From: Calliopsis andreniformis
Taxonomy: Eukaryota; Arthropoda; Insecta; Hymenoptera; Andrenidae
Length of the DNA stretch: 64,000 bases
Direction: 5' to 3'
Assembly (NCBI RefSeq): GCF_051401765.1
Contig: NW_027480422.1
Coordinates: 18,370,001 to 18,434,000 of the forward strand
A model generated the notes under the pieces. That model was not told where the DNA came from. It searched no databases and was given only the letters and a program-made list of their open reading frames with translations. Below, one piece after another: positions 12,387-24,574 of this stretch (its first letter is position 1; every line of letters begins with the position of its first letter). Made by a program: the position numbers and the translations under genes.

Positions 12387-15300
12387 GATCGAATAGCTAG
12401 GGACTTAGAAGTCAACGCCATAAGTATAAAATACAATAAAAATACAACAGTTTTTCCATCGTATAAAAGGAATAATTGCTACCAGTGTGAAAGTAATGGT
12501 CATTTCTACGTTCCGGGCAACCTAGGTTTCACTCTTGGGCGTTGCTCCACCACACCGAATAGCTACGGCCTTAGAAGTGAACTCCAGAAGCACAAAATGC
12601 AATATAAATACAACAGTTTTTCCATCGTATAAAATGTGTAATTGCAAGCAGTGTGAAGGTAATGGTCATTTCTACGTTCCGGGCGACCTAGGCTTCACAC
12701 TAGGGCGTTGTTCCACCAGATCGAATAGTTTGGGCCTTAGATGTCAACGCCCGAACCATAAAATACAAAATAAATAGAACAGTTTTTCCATTGTATAAAA
12801 CGAATAATTGCAACCAGTGTGAAAGTTATGGTCATTTCTATGTTCCGGGCAACCTAGGCTTAACTGTAGGGCGTTGCTCCACCAGATCGCATAGCTAGGG
12901 ACTTAGAAGTCAGCGCCAGAGGCATAAAGTACAATAAAAATGCGACAGTTTTTCCATCGTGTAACAGGAATAACTGCAACCAGTGTGAAAGTACTGGTCA
13001 TTTCTATGTTCCCGGTAACCTAGGCTTCACTCTAGGGCGTTGTTCCACCAGATCGAATAGTTAGGGCCTAAGAAGTCAACGTCAGAAGCATAAAATACAA
13101 AATAAATGGAACAGTTTTTCCATCGTATAAAAGGAATAATTACTACCAGTGTCAAAGTAATGGTCATTTCTACGTTCCGGGCAACCTAGGTTTCACTCTT
13201 GGGCGTTGCTCCACCACACCGAATAGCTACGGCCTTAGAAGTCAACTCCAGAAGCATAAAATACAATATAAATACAACAGCTTTTCCATCGTATAAAATG
13301 AATGATTGCAAACAGTGTGAAAGTTACTCTCATTTCTACGTTCCTGGCAACCTAGGCTTAACTCCAGGGCGTTGCTCCACCAGATCGAATAGTTATGGAC
13401 TTTGAATACAACGCCAGAAGCATAAAATACAATAACAATGCAACAGTTTTTCCATCGTATAACAGGAAAGCTGCAACCAGTGAGAAAGTACTGGTCATTT
13501 CTATGTTCCGCGTAACCTAGGCTTCACTCTAGGGCATTGCTCCACCAGATCGAATAGCTAGGGCCTTAAGTCAACGCCCGAGGCTTAAAATACAACATAT
13601 GTACAACAGTTTTTCCTTCATATAAAATGAATAATTGCAAACAGTGTGGAGGTAATGGCCATTTCTACTTTCCGGGCAACCTAGGCTTCACTCTAGGGCG
13701 TTTCTCCACCACATCGAATAGCTACGGCCTTAGAAGTCAACGTCTGAAGCATAAAATTTAATATAAATACAACAGTTTTTCCATCGTATAACAGGAATAA
13801 TTGCAACCAGTGTGAAAGGCATGGTCATTTCTACGTTCCGGGCAACCTAGGCTTCACTCTAGGGCGTTGCTCCACCACATCGAATAGCTACGGCCTTAGG
13901 GGGCAACGCCAGAGGCATAAAATACAAAATACTTACAACAGTTTTTCCATCGTATAACAAGAATAATTGCGACCAGTGTGAAAGTGATGGTCATTTCTAC
14001 ATTCCGGGCAACCTAGACTTCACTCTAGGGCGTTGCTCCACCAGATCGAATAGTTAGGGCCTAAGAAGTCAACGCCAGAAGCATAAAATACAATATAAAT
14101 ACAACAGTTTTTCCCTTGTATAACAGGAATAATTGCAACTACTGTGATAGCTATGGTCATTTCTACGTTCCAGGCAACCTTGGCTTCACTCTAGGGCGTT
14201 GCTCCACCACATCGAATAGTTAGGTCCTTAGAAGTCAATGCCAGAAGCATAAAATGCAATATAAATACAACAGTTTTTCCACTGTATAATATGAATAATT
14301 GCAAACAGTGTGGAAGTAATGGTCATTTCTACGTTCCGCGCAACCTAGGCTTCACCCCTGGGCGTTGCTCCACCAGATCCAATAGTTAGGACCTAAGAAG
14401 TCAGCGCCAGAAGCATAAAATACAAAATAGATACAACAGCTTTTCCATTGTATATAATGTATATTTGCAAACAGTGTGAAGGCAATGGTCATTTCTACGT
14501 TCCGAGCAACCTAGGCTTCACCCAAGGGCGTTGCTCCACCTGATCGAATAGTTAGGGCTTTAGAAGTCAACTCCAGCAGCACAAAATACAATATAAATAC
14601 AACAGTTTTTCCATCGTATAAAATGTATAATTGCAAGCAGTGTGAAGGTAATGGTCATTTCTACGTTCCGGGCAACCTAGGCTTCACTCTAGAGCGTTGC
14701 TCCACCAGATCGAATAGTTAGGGCCTTAGATGTCCACTCCCGAAGCATAAAATACAAAACAAATAGAACAGTTTTTCCATTGTATAAAACGAGTAATTGC
14801 AACCAGTGTGAAAGTTATGGCCATTTCTACGTTCCGGGCGAAATAGGCTTAACTCCATGGCGTTGGTCCACCAGATCGCATAGTTAGGGACTTGGAAATT
14901 AACGCCAGAAACATAAAATACAAAATAAATAGAACAGTTTTTCCATTTTATAAAACGAATAATTGCAACCAGTGTGAAAGTTATGGTCATTTCTACAATC
15001 CGGGCGACCTAGGCTTCACTCTAGGGCGTTGTTCCACCAGATCGAATAGTTAGGGACTTAGAAATTAACGCCAGAAGCATAAAATACAATATAAATACAA
15101 CAGCTTTTCCATCGTATATAATGTATATTTGCAGTGTGAAAGTAAAGGTCATTTCTATGTTCCGGGCAACCTAGGTTTCGCTGTAGGGCGCTGCTCCACC
15201 AGATCGAATAGCTAGGGACTTAGAAGTCAACGCCATAAGCATAAAATACAATAAAAATACAACAGTTTTTCCATCGTATAAAAGGAATAATTGCTACCAG

Positions 15301-16193
15301 TGTGAAAGTAATGGTCATTTCTACGTTCCGGGCAACCTAGGTTTCACTCTTGGTCGTTGCTCCACCACACCGAATAGCTACGGCCTTAGAAGTCAACTCC
15401 AGCAGCACAAAATACAATATAAATACAACAGCTTTTCCATCGTATATAATGTATATTTGCAGTGTGAAAGTAATGGTCATTTCTACGTTCCGGGCAACCT
15501 AGGCTTAACTGTAGGGCGTTGCTCCACCAGATCGCATAGTTAGGGACTTAGAAATTAACGCCAGAAGCACAAAATACAAAATAAATAGAACAGTTTTTCC
15601 ATTTCATAAAACGAATAATTGCAACCAGTGTGAAAGTTATGGTCATTTCTACGTTCCGGGCGACCTAGGCTTCACTCTAGGGCGTTGTTCCACCAGATCG
15701 AATAGTTAGGGCCTTAGATGTCAACGCCCGAAGCATAAAGTACAAAATAAATAGAACAGTTTTTCCATTGTATAAAACGAATAATTGCAACCAGTGTGAA
15801 AGTTATGGTCATTTCTATGTTCCGGGCGACCTAGGCTTCACTCTAGGGCGTTGGTCCACCGGATCGAATAGTTAGGGCCTTAGATGTCAACGCCCGAATC
15901 ATAAAATACAAAATAAATAGAACAGTTTTTTGATTGTATAAAACGAATAATTGCAACAAGTGTGAAAGTTATGGTCATTTCTACGTTCCGGGCAACCTAG
16001 GCTTAACTGTAGGGCGTTGTTCCACCAGATCGCATAGTTAGGGACTTAGAAATTAACGCCAGAAGCATAAACTACAATATAAATACAACAGCTTTTCCAT
16101 CGTATATAATGTATATTTGCAAACAGTGTGAAAGTAAAGGTCATTTCTACGTTCCGGGCAAGCTAGGTTTCGCTGTAGGGCGCTGCTCCACCA
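12387..16193. repeat. 3,807-bp HOR, copy 2
   Basis: Near-identical to 8,580-12,386, with the same indels at the same places (GCAGTGTGAAAG near 15,130 and 15,460; CCTTAAGTC near 13,565). Private differences include AATAACAATGC near 13,430 where copy 1 has AATAAAAATGC, and TTTTTTGATTG near 15,930 where copy 1 has TTTTTTCATTG. Confidence 0.9.
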
Positions 16194-17360
16194 GATCGAA
16201 TAGCTAGGGACTTAGAAGTCAACGCCATAAGTATAAAATACAATAAAAATACAACAGTTTTTCCATCGTATAAAAGGAATAATTGCTACCAGTGTGAAAG
16301 TAATGGTCATTTCTACGTTCCGGGCAACCTAGGTTTCACTCTTGGGCGTTGCTCCACCACACCGAATAGCTACGGCCTTAGAAGTGAACTCCAGAAGCAC
16401 AAAATACACTATAAATACAACAGTTTTTCCATCGTATAAAATGTATAATTGCAAGCAGTGTGAAGGTAATGGTCATTTCTACGTTCCGGGCGACCTAGGC
16501 TTCACTCTAGGGCGTTGTTCCACCAGATCGAATAGTTTGGGCCTTAGATGTCAACGCCCGAACCATAAAATACAAAATAAATAGAACAGTTTTTCCATTG
16601 TATAAAACGAATAATTGCAACCAGTGTGAAAGTTATGGTCATTTCTATGTTCCGGGCAACCTAGGCTTAACTGTAGGGCGTTGCTCCACCAGATCGCATA
16701 GCTAGGGACTTAGAAGTCAGCGCCAGAGGCATAAAGTACAATAAAAATGCGACAGTTTTTCCATCGTGTAACAGGAATAACTGCAACCAGTGTGAAAGTA
16801 CTGGTCATTTCTATGTTCCCGGTAACCTAGGCTTCACTCTAGGGCGTTTTTCCACCAGATCGAATAGTTAGGGCCTATGAAGTCAACGTCAGAAGCATAA
16901 AATACAAAATAAATGGAACAGTTTTTCCATCGTATAAAAGGAATAATTGCTACCAGTGTCAAAGTAATGGTCATTTCTACGTTCCGGGCAACCTATGTTT
17001 CACTCCTGGGCGTTGCTCCACCACACCGAATAGCTACGGCCTTAGAAGTCAACTCCAGAAGCATAAAATACAATATAAATACAACAGCTTTTCCATCGTA
17101 TAAAATGAATGGTTGCAAACAGTGTGAATGTTGTGGTCATTTCTACGTTCCGGGCAACCTAGGCTTAACTCCAGTGTGTTGCCCAACCAGATCGAATAGC
17201 TAGGGACTTTGAATACAACGCCAGAAGTATAAAATACAATAAAAATGCAACAGTTTTTCCATCGTATAACAGGAAAGCGGCAACCAGTGTGAAAGTACTG
17301 GTCATTTCTATGTTCCGGGTAACCTAGGCTTCACTCTAGGGCGTTGCTCCACCAGATCGC
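16194..17360. repeat. 3,807-bp HOR, copy 3 (truncated, more diverged)
   Basis: Follows copy 2 in register and matches its first 1.17 kb. It carries more substitutions than copies 1 and 2 show between themselves (GAATGGTTGC, TGAATGTTGTGG and CAGTGTGTTGCCC near 17,105-17,185). Similarity to the unit stops near 17,360, where GATCGCATAGCTATGG replaces GATCGAATAGCTAGGG. Either the exchange that ended the HOR was here, or an older third copy was overwritten. Confidence 0.85.
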
Positions 17361-17430
17361 ATAGCTATGGACTTAGAACTCAACGCCAGAAGAATAAAAT
17401 ACAACATAAGTACCACAGTTTTTCCATCGT

Positions 17431-18687
17431 ATAAAATGTATAATTGCAAGCAGTGTGAAGGTAATGGTCGTTTCTACGTTCCGGGCAACCTAGGCTTCAC
17501 TCTAGAGCGTTGCTCCACCAGATCGAATAGTTAGGGCCTTAGCTGTCGACTCCCGAAGCATAAAATACAAAATAAATAGTACAGTTTTTCCGTTGTATAA
17601 AACGAATAACTGCAACCAGTGTGAAAGTTATGGTCACTTCTACGTTCCGGGCAACCTAGGCTTAACTCCAGGGCGTTGTTCCACCAGATCGAATAGTTAG
17701 GGCCTACGAAGTCAACGCCAGAAGCATAAAATACAATATAAATGCAACAGCGTTTCCATCGTATATAATGTATATTTGCAAACAGTGTGAAAGTAAATGT
17801 CATTTGTACGTGCCGGGCAACCTAGGCTTATCTGTAGGGCGTTGCTCCACAAGATCGCATAGTTAGGGACTTAGAATTTAACGCCAGAAGCATAAAATAC
17901 AATAAAAATGCAACCGTTTTTCCATAGTATAACAGGAATAATTGCAACCAGTGTGAAAGTACAGGTCATCTCTACGTTGCGGGCATCCTAGGCTTCACTC
18001 TAGGGCATTGCTCCACCACATCGAATAGCTACGGCCTTAGGAGTCAGCGCCATAACTATAAAAAACAATATAAATACAACAGTTTTTCCGTTGTATAAAA
18101 TGAATAATTGCAAACAGTGTGGAAGTAATGGTCATTTCTACTTTCCGGGCAACCTAGGCTTCACTCTAGGGCGTTGCTCCACCACATCGAATAGCTACGG
18201 CCTTAGAAGTCAACGCCCGAAGCTTAAAATACACTATAAATACAACAGCTTTTCCATCGTATGTAACGTATATTTGCAAACAGTGTGAAAGTAAAGGTCA
18301 TTTCTACGTTCCGGGCAACCTAGGTTTCAGTCTTGGGCGTTGCTCCACCACACCGAATAGCTACGGCCTAAGAAGTCAACTCCAGAAGCATAAAATACAA
18401 TATAAATACAACAGGTTTTCCATCGTATAAAATGAATGGTTGCAAACAGTGTGAATGTTATGGTCACTTCTACGTTCCGGGCAGCCTAAGCTTAACTCCA
18501 GTGCGTTGCCCCACCAGATCGAATAGCTAGGGACTTTGAATACAACGCCAGAAGAATAAAATACAACATGAGTACCACAGTTTTTCCATCGTAAAAAATG
18601 TGTAACTGCAAGCAGTGTGAAGGTAATGGTCATTTCTACGTTCCGGGAAACCTAGGCTTCACTCTAGAGCGTTGCTCAACCAGATCG
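17431..18687. repeat. 1.26-kb block shared at 9,630-bp offset (copy 1)
   Basis: Matches 27,061-28,317 at a constant offset of 9,630 bp (58 monomers plus two bases). Shared rare words include AATGGTCGTTTCTACG, GCTGTCGACTCCCGAAGC, AATAAATAGTACAG, AAGTAAATGTCATTT, CATCTCTACGTTGCGGGC, AGGTTTCAGTCTTGGGCG, CAACATGAGTACCACAG and TCCATCGTAAAAAAT. This is the longest-range duplication I found in the left half. Confidence 0.9.
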
Positions 18688-18814
18688 AATAGTTAGGGCC
18701 TTAGATGTCGACTCCCGAACCATAAAATACAAAATAAATAGTACAGTTTTTCCACTGTACAAAACGAATAACTGCAACCAGTGTGAAAGTTATGGTCATT
18801 TCTACGTTCCGCGC

Positions 18815-19297
18815 AACCTAGGCATAACTCCAGGGCATTGCTCCACCAGATCGAATAGTTAGGGACGTTGAATACAACGCCAGAAGCATAAAATGCAATA
18901 AAAATGCAACAGTTTCTCCATCGTATAACAGGAAAGCTGCAACTAGTGTAAAAGTACTGGATATTTCTATGTTCCGCGTAACCTAGGCTTCACTGTAGGG
19001 CGTTGCTCCACCAGATCGAATAGATATGGACTTAGAATTCAACGCCAGAAGAATAAAATACAACATAAGTACCACAGTTTTTCCATCGTATGAAATGTAT
19101 AATTGCAAGCAGTGTGAAGGTAATGGTCATTTCTACGTTCCGGGCAACCTAGGCTTCACTCTAGAGCGTTGCTTCACCAGATCGAATAGTTAGGGCCTTA
19201 GATGTCAACGACCGAAGCATAAAATACAAAATAAAAAGAACAGTTTTTCCATTGTATAAAACGAATAATTGCAACCAGTGTGAAAGTTATGGTCATT
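18815..19297. repeat. 483-bp block, 1,329-bp offset (copy 1)
   Basis: Matches 20,144-20,626. Shared rare words are CTAGGCATAACTCCAGGGC, TAGGGACGTTGAATAC, AAAAGTACTGGATATTTC, GAATAGATATGGAC and CGTATGAAATGTATAATTGC. The offset equals 8 monomers plus one base. Confidence 0.8.
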
Positions 19298-19469
19298 TAC
19301 ACATTCCGCGCAACCTACGCTTCACTCTAGGTCGTTGTTCCATCAGATCGAATAGTTAGGGCCTAAGAAAAGAACGCCAGAAGCATAAAATACAATATAA
19401 ATGCAACAGCTTTACCATCGTATATAATGTATATTTGCAACCAGTGTGAAAGTAAAGGTCATTTCTACG

Positions 19470-19815
19470 TTCCTGGCAACCTAGGCTTAACTGTAGGGCG
19501 TTGCTCCACCAGATCGCATAGTTTGGGACTTAGAAGTCAACGCCAGAAACATAAAATACAATAAAAATGCAACAGTTTTTCCATAGTATAACAGGAATAA
19601 TTGCAACCAGTGTGAAAGTACAGGTCATTTCTACGTTCCGGGCAACCTAGGCTTCGCTCTAGGGCCTTGCTCCACCAGATCGAATACCTAGGGACTTAGA
19701 ATTCAACGCCAGAAGAATAAAATACATCATAGGTACAACAGCTTTTCCATCGTATATATAATGTATATTTGCAAACAGTGTGAAAGTAAAGCTCATTTCT
19801 ACGTTCCGGGCAACC
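19470..19815. repeat. 346-bp block, 1,493-bp offset (copy 1)
   Basis: Matches 20,963-21,308. Shared rare variants are GCATAGTTTGGGAC, CTAGGGCCTTGCTCC, ATACATCATAGGTAC, the two-base insertion in CGTATATATAATG, and AAAGCTCATTTC. Confidence 0.8.
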
Positions 19816-20143
19816 TACGTTTCGCTGTAGGGCGTTGCTCCACCAGATCGAATAGCTTGGGACTTAGAAGTCAACGCCAGAAGCATAAAATACAATAAAA
19901 ATACAACAGTTTTTCCATCGTATAAAAGGAATAATTGCAACCAGTGTGAAAGTAATGGTCATTTCTACGTTCTGCTCAACCCAGGTTTCACTCTTGGGCG
20001 TTGCTCCACCACACCTAATAGCTACGGCCTTAGAAGTCAATTCCAGAAGCATAAAATACAATATAAATACAACAGCTTTTCCATCGTATAAAACGAATGA
20101 TTGCAAACAGTGTGAAAGTTATGGTCATTTCCACGTTCCGAGC

Positions 20144-20626
20144 AACCTAGGCATAACTCCAGGGCATTGCTCCACCAGATCGAATAGTTAGGGACGTTGA
20201 ATACAACGCCAGAAGCATAAAATACAATAAAAATGTAACAGTTTTTCCATCGTATAACAGGAAAGCTGCAACCAGTGTAAAAGTACTGGATATTTCTATG
20301 TTCCGGGTAACCTAGGCTTCACTGTAGGGCGTTGCTCCACCAGATCGAATAGATATGGACTTAGAATTCAACGCCAGAAGAATAAAATACAACATAAGTA
20401 CCACAGTGTTTCCATCGTATGAAATGTATAATTGCAAGCAGTGTGAAGGTAATGGTCATTTCTACGTTCCGGGCAACCTAGGCTTCACTCTAGAGCGTTG
20501 CTCCACCAGATCGAATAGTTAGGGCCTTAGATGTCAACGTCCGAAGCATAAAATACAAAATAAATAGAACAGTTTTTCCATTGTATAAAACGAATAATTG
20601 CAACCAGTGTGAAAGTTATGGTCATT
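20144..20626. repeat. 483-bp block, 1,329-bp offset (copy 2)
   Basis: Partner of 18,815-19,297. The TAGGGACGTTGAATAC monomer type seen here also occurs near 22,513 and 30,803 as part of another duplicated block. Confidence 0.8.
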
Positions 20627-20962
20627 TCGACGTTCCGGGCAACCTAGGCTTAACTCCAGGGCGTTGCTCCACCAGATCGAATAGTTACGGACTTTGAATA
20701 CAACGCCAGAAGCGTAAAATACAATAAAAATGCAACAGTTTTTCCATCGTATAACAGGAAAGCTGCAACAAGTGTGAAAGTACTGGTCATTTCTATGTTC
20801 AGGCTAACCTAGGCTTCACTCTAGGGCATTGCACCACCAGATCGAATAGCTAGGGACTTAGAATTCAACGCCAGAAGAATAAAATACAACATAATTACAA
20901 CAGTTCTTCCATCGTATAAAATGTATAATTGCTAGCAGTGTGAGTGTAATGGTCATTTCTAC

Positions 20963-21308
20963 GTTCCGGCAACCTAGGCTTAACTGTAGGGCGTTGCTCC
21001 ACCAGATCGCATAGTTTGGGACTTAGAAGTCAACGCCAGAAGCATAAAATACAATAAAAATGCAACAGTTTTGCCATAGTATAACAGGAGTAATTGCAAC
21101 CAGTGTGAAAGTACAGGTCATTTCTACGTTCCGGGCAACCTAGGCTTCGCTCTAGGGCCTTGCTCCACCAGATCGAGTACCTAGGGACTTAGAATTCAAC
21201 GCCAGAAGAATAAAATACATCATAGGTACAACAGCTTTTCCATCGTATATATAATGTATATTTGCAAACAGTGTGAAAGTAAAGCTCATTTCTACGTTCC
21301 GGGCAACA
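20963..21308. repeat. 346-bp block, 1,493-bp offset (copy 2)
   Basis: Partner of 19,470-19,815. It begins in the monomer that has lost one G (GTTCCGGCAACC), a change not present in copy 1. Confidence 0.8.
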
Positions 21309-21439
21309 TAGGCTTCACTCCAGAGCGTTGCTCCACCAGATCGAACAGTTAGGGCCTTAGATGTCAACGCCCGAAGCATAAAATACAAAATAAATAGAAC
21401 AGTTTTTCCATTGTATAAAACGAATAATTGCAACCAGTG

Positions 21440-22434
21440 TGAAAGTTATGGTCATTTCTACGTTCCGGGCAGCCTAGGCCTAACTCCAGGGCGTTGCTCC
21501 ACCAGATCGAATAGTTAGGGACTTTGAATACAACGCCAGGAGCATAAAATAGAATAAAAATGCAACAGTTTTTCCATCGTATATCAGGAAAGCTGCAACC
21601 AGTGTAAAAGTACTGGTCATTTCTATGTTCCGGGTAACCTAGGCTTCACTGTAGGGCGTTGCTCCACCAGATCGAATAGCTATGGCCTTAGAATTCAACG
21701 CCAGAAGAATAAAATACAACATAAGTACCACAGTTTTTCCATCGAATGAAATGTATAATTGCAAGCAGTGTGAAGGTAATGGTCATTTCTACGTTCCGGG
21801 CAACCTAGGCTTCACTCCAGTGTGTTGCTCCACCAGATCGAACAGTTAGGGCCTTAGATGTCAACGCCCGAAGCATAAAATACAAAATATATAGAACAGT
21901 TTTTGCATTGTATAAAACGTATAATTGCAACCAGTGTGAAAGTTATGGTCATTTCTACTTTCCGGGCAACCTAGGCTTCACTCTAGGGCGTTGCTCCACC
22001 ACATCGAATAGCTACGGCCTTAGAAGTCAACGCCAGAAGCATAAAATACAATAAAAATGCAACAGTTTTTCCATAGTATACCAGGAATAATTGCAACTAG
22101 TGTGAAAGTACAGGTCATTTCTACGTTCCGGGCAACCTAGGCTTCGCTCTAGGGCCTTGCTCCACCATATCGAATAGCTAGGGACTTAGAAGTCAACCCC
22201 ACAGGCATAAAATACAATAAAAATGCAACAGTTTTTCCATCGTATAACAGGAATAATTGCAACCAGTGTGAAAGTACAGGTGATTTCTACGTTCCGGGCA
22301 ACCTAGGTTTCGCTGTAGGGCGTTGCTCCACCAGATCGAATAGCGAGGGACTTAGAAGTCAACGCCAGAAGCATAAAATACAATAAAAATAAAACAGCTT
22401 TTCCATCGTATAAAATGAATGATTGCAAACAGTG
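21440..22434. repeat. 995-bp HOR (6-mer), copy 1
   Basis: Matches the sequence 995 bp downstream. Shared rare words include AGAATAAAATACAACATAAG, TCGAACAGTTAGGGCC, AATATATAGAACAG, TTTTTGCATTG, CATAGTATACCAGG, GCAACTAGTGTG and ACAGGTGATTTC. Edges are approximate because the flanking monomers are of similar types. Confidence 0.8.
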
Positions 22435-22810
22435 TGAAAGTTATGGTCATTTCTACGTTCCGAGCAACCTAGGCTTAACTCCAGGGCATTGCTCCACCAG
22501 ATAGAATAGTTAGGGACGTTGAATACAACGCCAGAAGCATAAAATACAATAAAAATGCAACAGTTTTTCCATCGTATAACAGGAAAGCTGCAACCAGTGT
22601 AAAAGTACTGGTCATTTCTATGTTCCGGGTAACCTAGGCTTCACTGTAGGGCGTTGCTCCACCAGATCGAATAGCTATGGCCTTAGAATTCAACGCCAGA
22701 AGAATAAAATACAACATAAGTACAACAGTTTTTCCATCGTATGAAATGTATAATTGCAAGCAGTGTGAAGGTAATGGTCATTTCTACGTTCCGGGCAACC
22801 TAGGCTTCAC
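22300..22810. repeat. 511-bp block shared at 8,290-bp offset (copy 1)
   Basis: Matches 30,590-31,100. The diagnostic shared word is CCAGATAGAATAG followed by TTAGGGACGTTG, together with AATAAAACAGCTTTTCC and GTTCCGAGCAACC. Confidence 0.8.
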
Positions 22811-23395
22811 TCCGGAGTGTTGCTCCACCAGATCGAACAGTTAGGGCCTTAGATGTCAACGCCCGAAGCATAAAATACAAAATATATAGAACAGTTTTTG
22901 CATTGCATAAAACGAATAATTGCAACCAGTGTGAAAGTTATGGTCATTTCTACTTTCCGGGCAACCTAGGCTTCACTCTAGGGCGTTGCTCCACCACATC
23001 GAATAGCTACGGCCTTAGAAGTCAACGCCAGAAGCATAAAATACAATAAAAATGCAACAGTTTTTCCATAGTATACCAGGAATAATTGCAACTAGTGTGA
23101 AAGTACAGGTCATTTCTACGTTCCGGGCAACCTAGGCTTCGCTCTAGGGCCTTGCTCCACCAGATCGAATAGCTAGGGACTTAGAAGTCAACCCCACAAG
23201 CATAAAACACAATAAAAATGCAACAGTTTTTCCATCGTATAACAGGAATAATTGCAACCAGTGTGAAAGTACAGGTGATTTCTACGTTCCGGGCAACCTA
23301 GGTTTCGCTGTAGGGCGTTACTCCACCAGATCCAATAACTAGCGACTTAGAAGTCAACGCCAGAAGCATAAAATACAATAAAAATTCAACAGCCT
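22435..23395. repeat. 995-bp HOR (6-mer), copy 2
   Basis: Continues copy 1 in register and ends near 23,395, where CAACAGCCTTTCCATC begins a different monomer type. Its last 480 bp also form the start of the 1,661-bp HOR, so two periods overlap here. Confidence 0.8.
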
Positions 23396-24574
23396 TTCCA
23401 TCGTATAGAAGGAATAATTGCAACCAGTGTGAAAGTTATGGTCATTTCTACGTTCCCGGGCAGCCTAGGCTTAACTCCATGGCGTTGCTCCACCAGATCG
23501 AATAGCCAGGGACTTTGAATACAACTCCAGAAGCATAAAATACAATAAAAATGCAACAGTTTTTCCATCGTATAACAGGAAGGCTGCAACCCGTGTGAAA
23601 GTACTGGTCATTTCTATGTTCCCGGTAACCTAGGCTTCGCTCTAGGGCCGTGCTCCACCAGATCGAATAGCTAGGGACTTAGAAGTCAACGCCAGAAGCA
23701 TAAAATACAATAAAAATGCATCAGTTTTTCCACCGTATAACAGGAATAACTGCAACCAGTGTGAAAGTACTGGTCATTTCTACGTTCCCGGTAACCTAGG
23801 CTTCACTCTAGGGCGTTGCTGCACCAGACCGAATAGCTAGGGACTTAGAATTCAGCGCCAGAAGAATAAAATACAACATATGTACAACGGTTTTTTCCAT
23901 CGTATAAAATGCATAATTGCAAGCAGTGTGAAGGTAATGGTCATTTCTACGTTCCGCGCAACCTTGGCTTAACTCCAGGGCGTTGCTCCACCAGATCGAA
24001 TAGTTAGGGACTTTGAATACAACGCCAGGAGCATAAAATACAATAAAAATGCAACAGTTTTTCCATCGTATAACAGGAATAACTGCAACCAGTGTGAAAG
24101 TACTGGTCATTTCTATGTTCCCGGTAACCTAGGCTTCACTCTAGGGCGTTGCTGCACCAGACCGAATAGTTAGGGACTTAGAAGTCAACGCCAGAAGCAT
24201 AAAATACAATAAAAATACAACAGCTTTTCCATCGTATAAAAGGAATAATTGCAACCAGTGTGAAAGTTATGGTCATTTCTACGTTCCCGGGCAGCCTAGG
24301 CTTAACTCCATGGCGTTGCTCCACCAGATCGAATAGCCAGGGACTTTGAATACAACGCCAGAAGCATAAAATACAATAAAAATGCAACAGTTTTTCCATC
24401 GTATAACAGGAAGGCTGCAACCCGTGTGAAAGTACTGGTCATTTCTATGTTCCCGGTAACCTAGGCTTCGCTCTAGGGCCGTGCTCCACCAGATCGAATA
24501 GCTAGGGACTTAGAAGTCAACGCCAGAAGCATAAAATACAATAAAAATGCATGAGTTTTTCCACCGTATAACAG
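22914..24574. repeat. 1,661-bp HOR (10-mer), copy 1
   Basis: Ten monomers plus one base, matching 24,575-26,235 with very few differences. The unit is itself two related halves about 831 bp apart. The monomer pair around CTTTCCATCGTATAGAAGG (23,394) resembles the pair around CTTTTCCATCGTATAAAAGG (24,225), and GGCCGTGCTCCACC occurs in both halves. Diagnostic words include TTCTACGTTCCCGGGCAGCC, GAATAGCCAGGGAC, AGGAAGGCTGCAACCCGTG and TGCTGCACCAGACCG. Confidence 0.92.

Larger units (their letters stand above)
17361..21440. repeat. Mosaic satellite region with block copies
   Basis: About 25 monomers without one dominant period. It contains a 1.26-kb block shared with 27.06-28.32 kb, a 483-bp block repeated at an offset of 1,329 bp and a 346-bp block repeated at an offset of 1,493 bp, each listed separately. 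Small indels mark individual monomers: CGTATATATAATG (+2) near 19,750 and 21,245, and GTTCCGGCAACC (-1) near 20,963. Confidence 0.8.

Noticed and set aside
16913..17203. Plus-strand peptides with a CKQCEGNGHF or CNQCESNGHF pattern, resembling the start of a CCHC zinc knuckle (CX2CX4H).
   Set aside because: The fourth ligand is missing at the required spacing (the next Cys is about 14 residues on), the pattern recurs in every monomer in that frame by necessity, and the surrounding frame is too short for a Gag-type or nucleic-acid-binding protein.
19751..21260. TATATATAATG at 19,750 and 21,245 as a possible promoter TATA element.
   Set aside because: It is a two-base expansion of the ordinary CGTATATAATGTATATTTGC monomer variant, shared because both lie in one duplicated block. 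Nothing else suggests transcription start.
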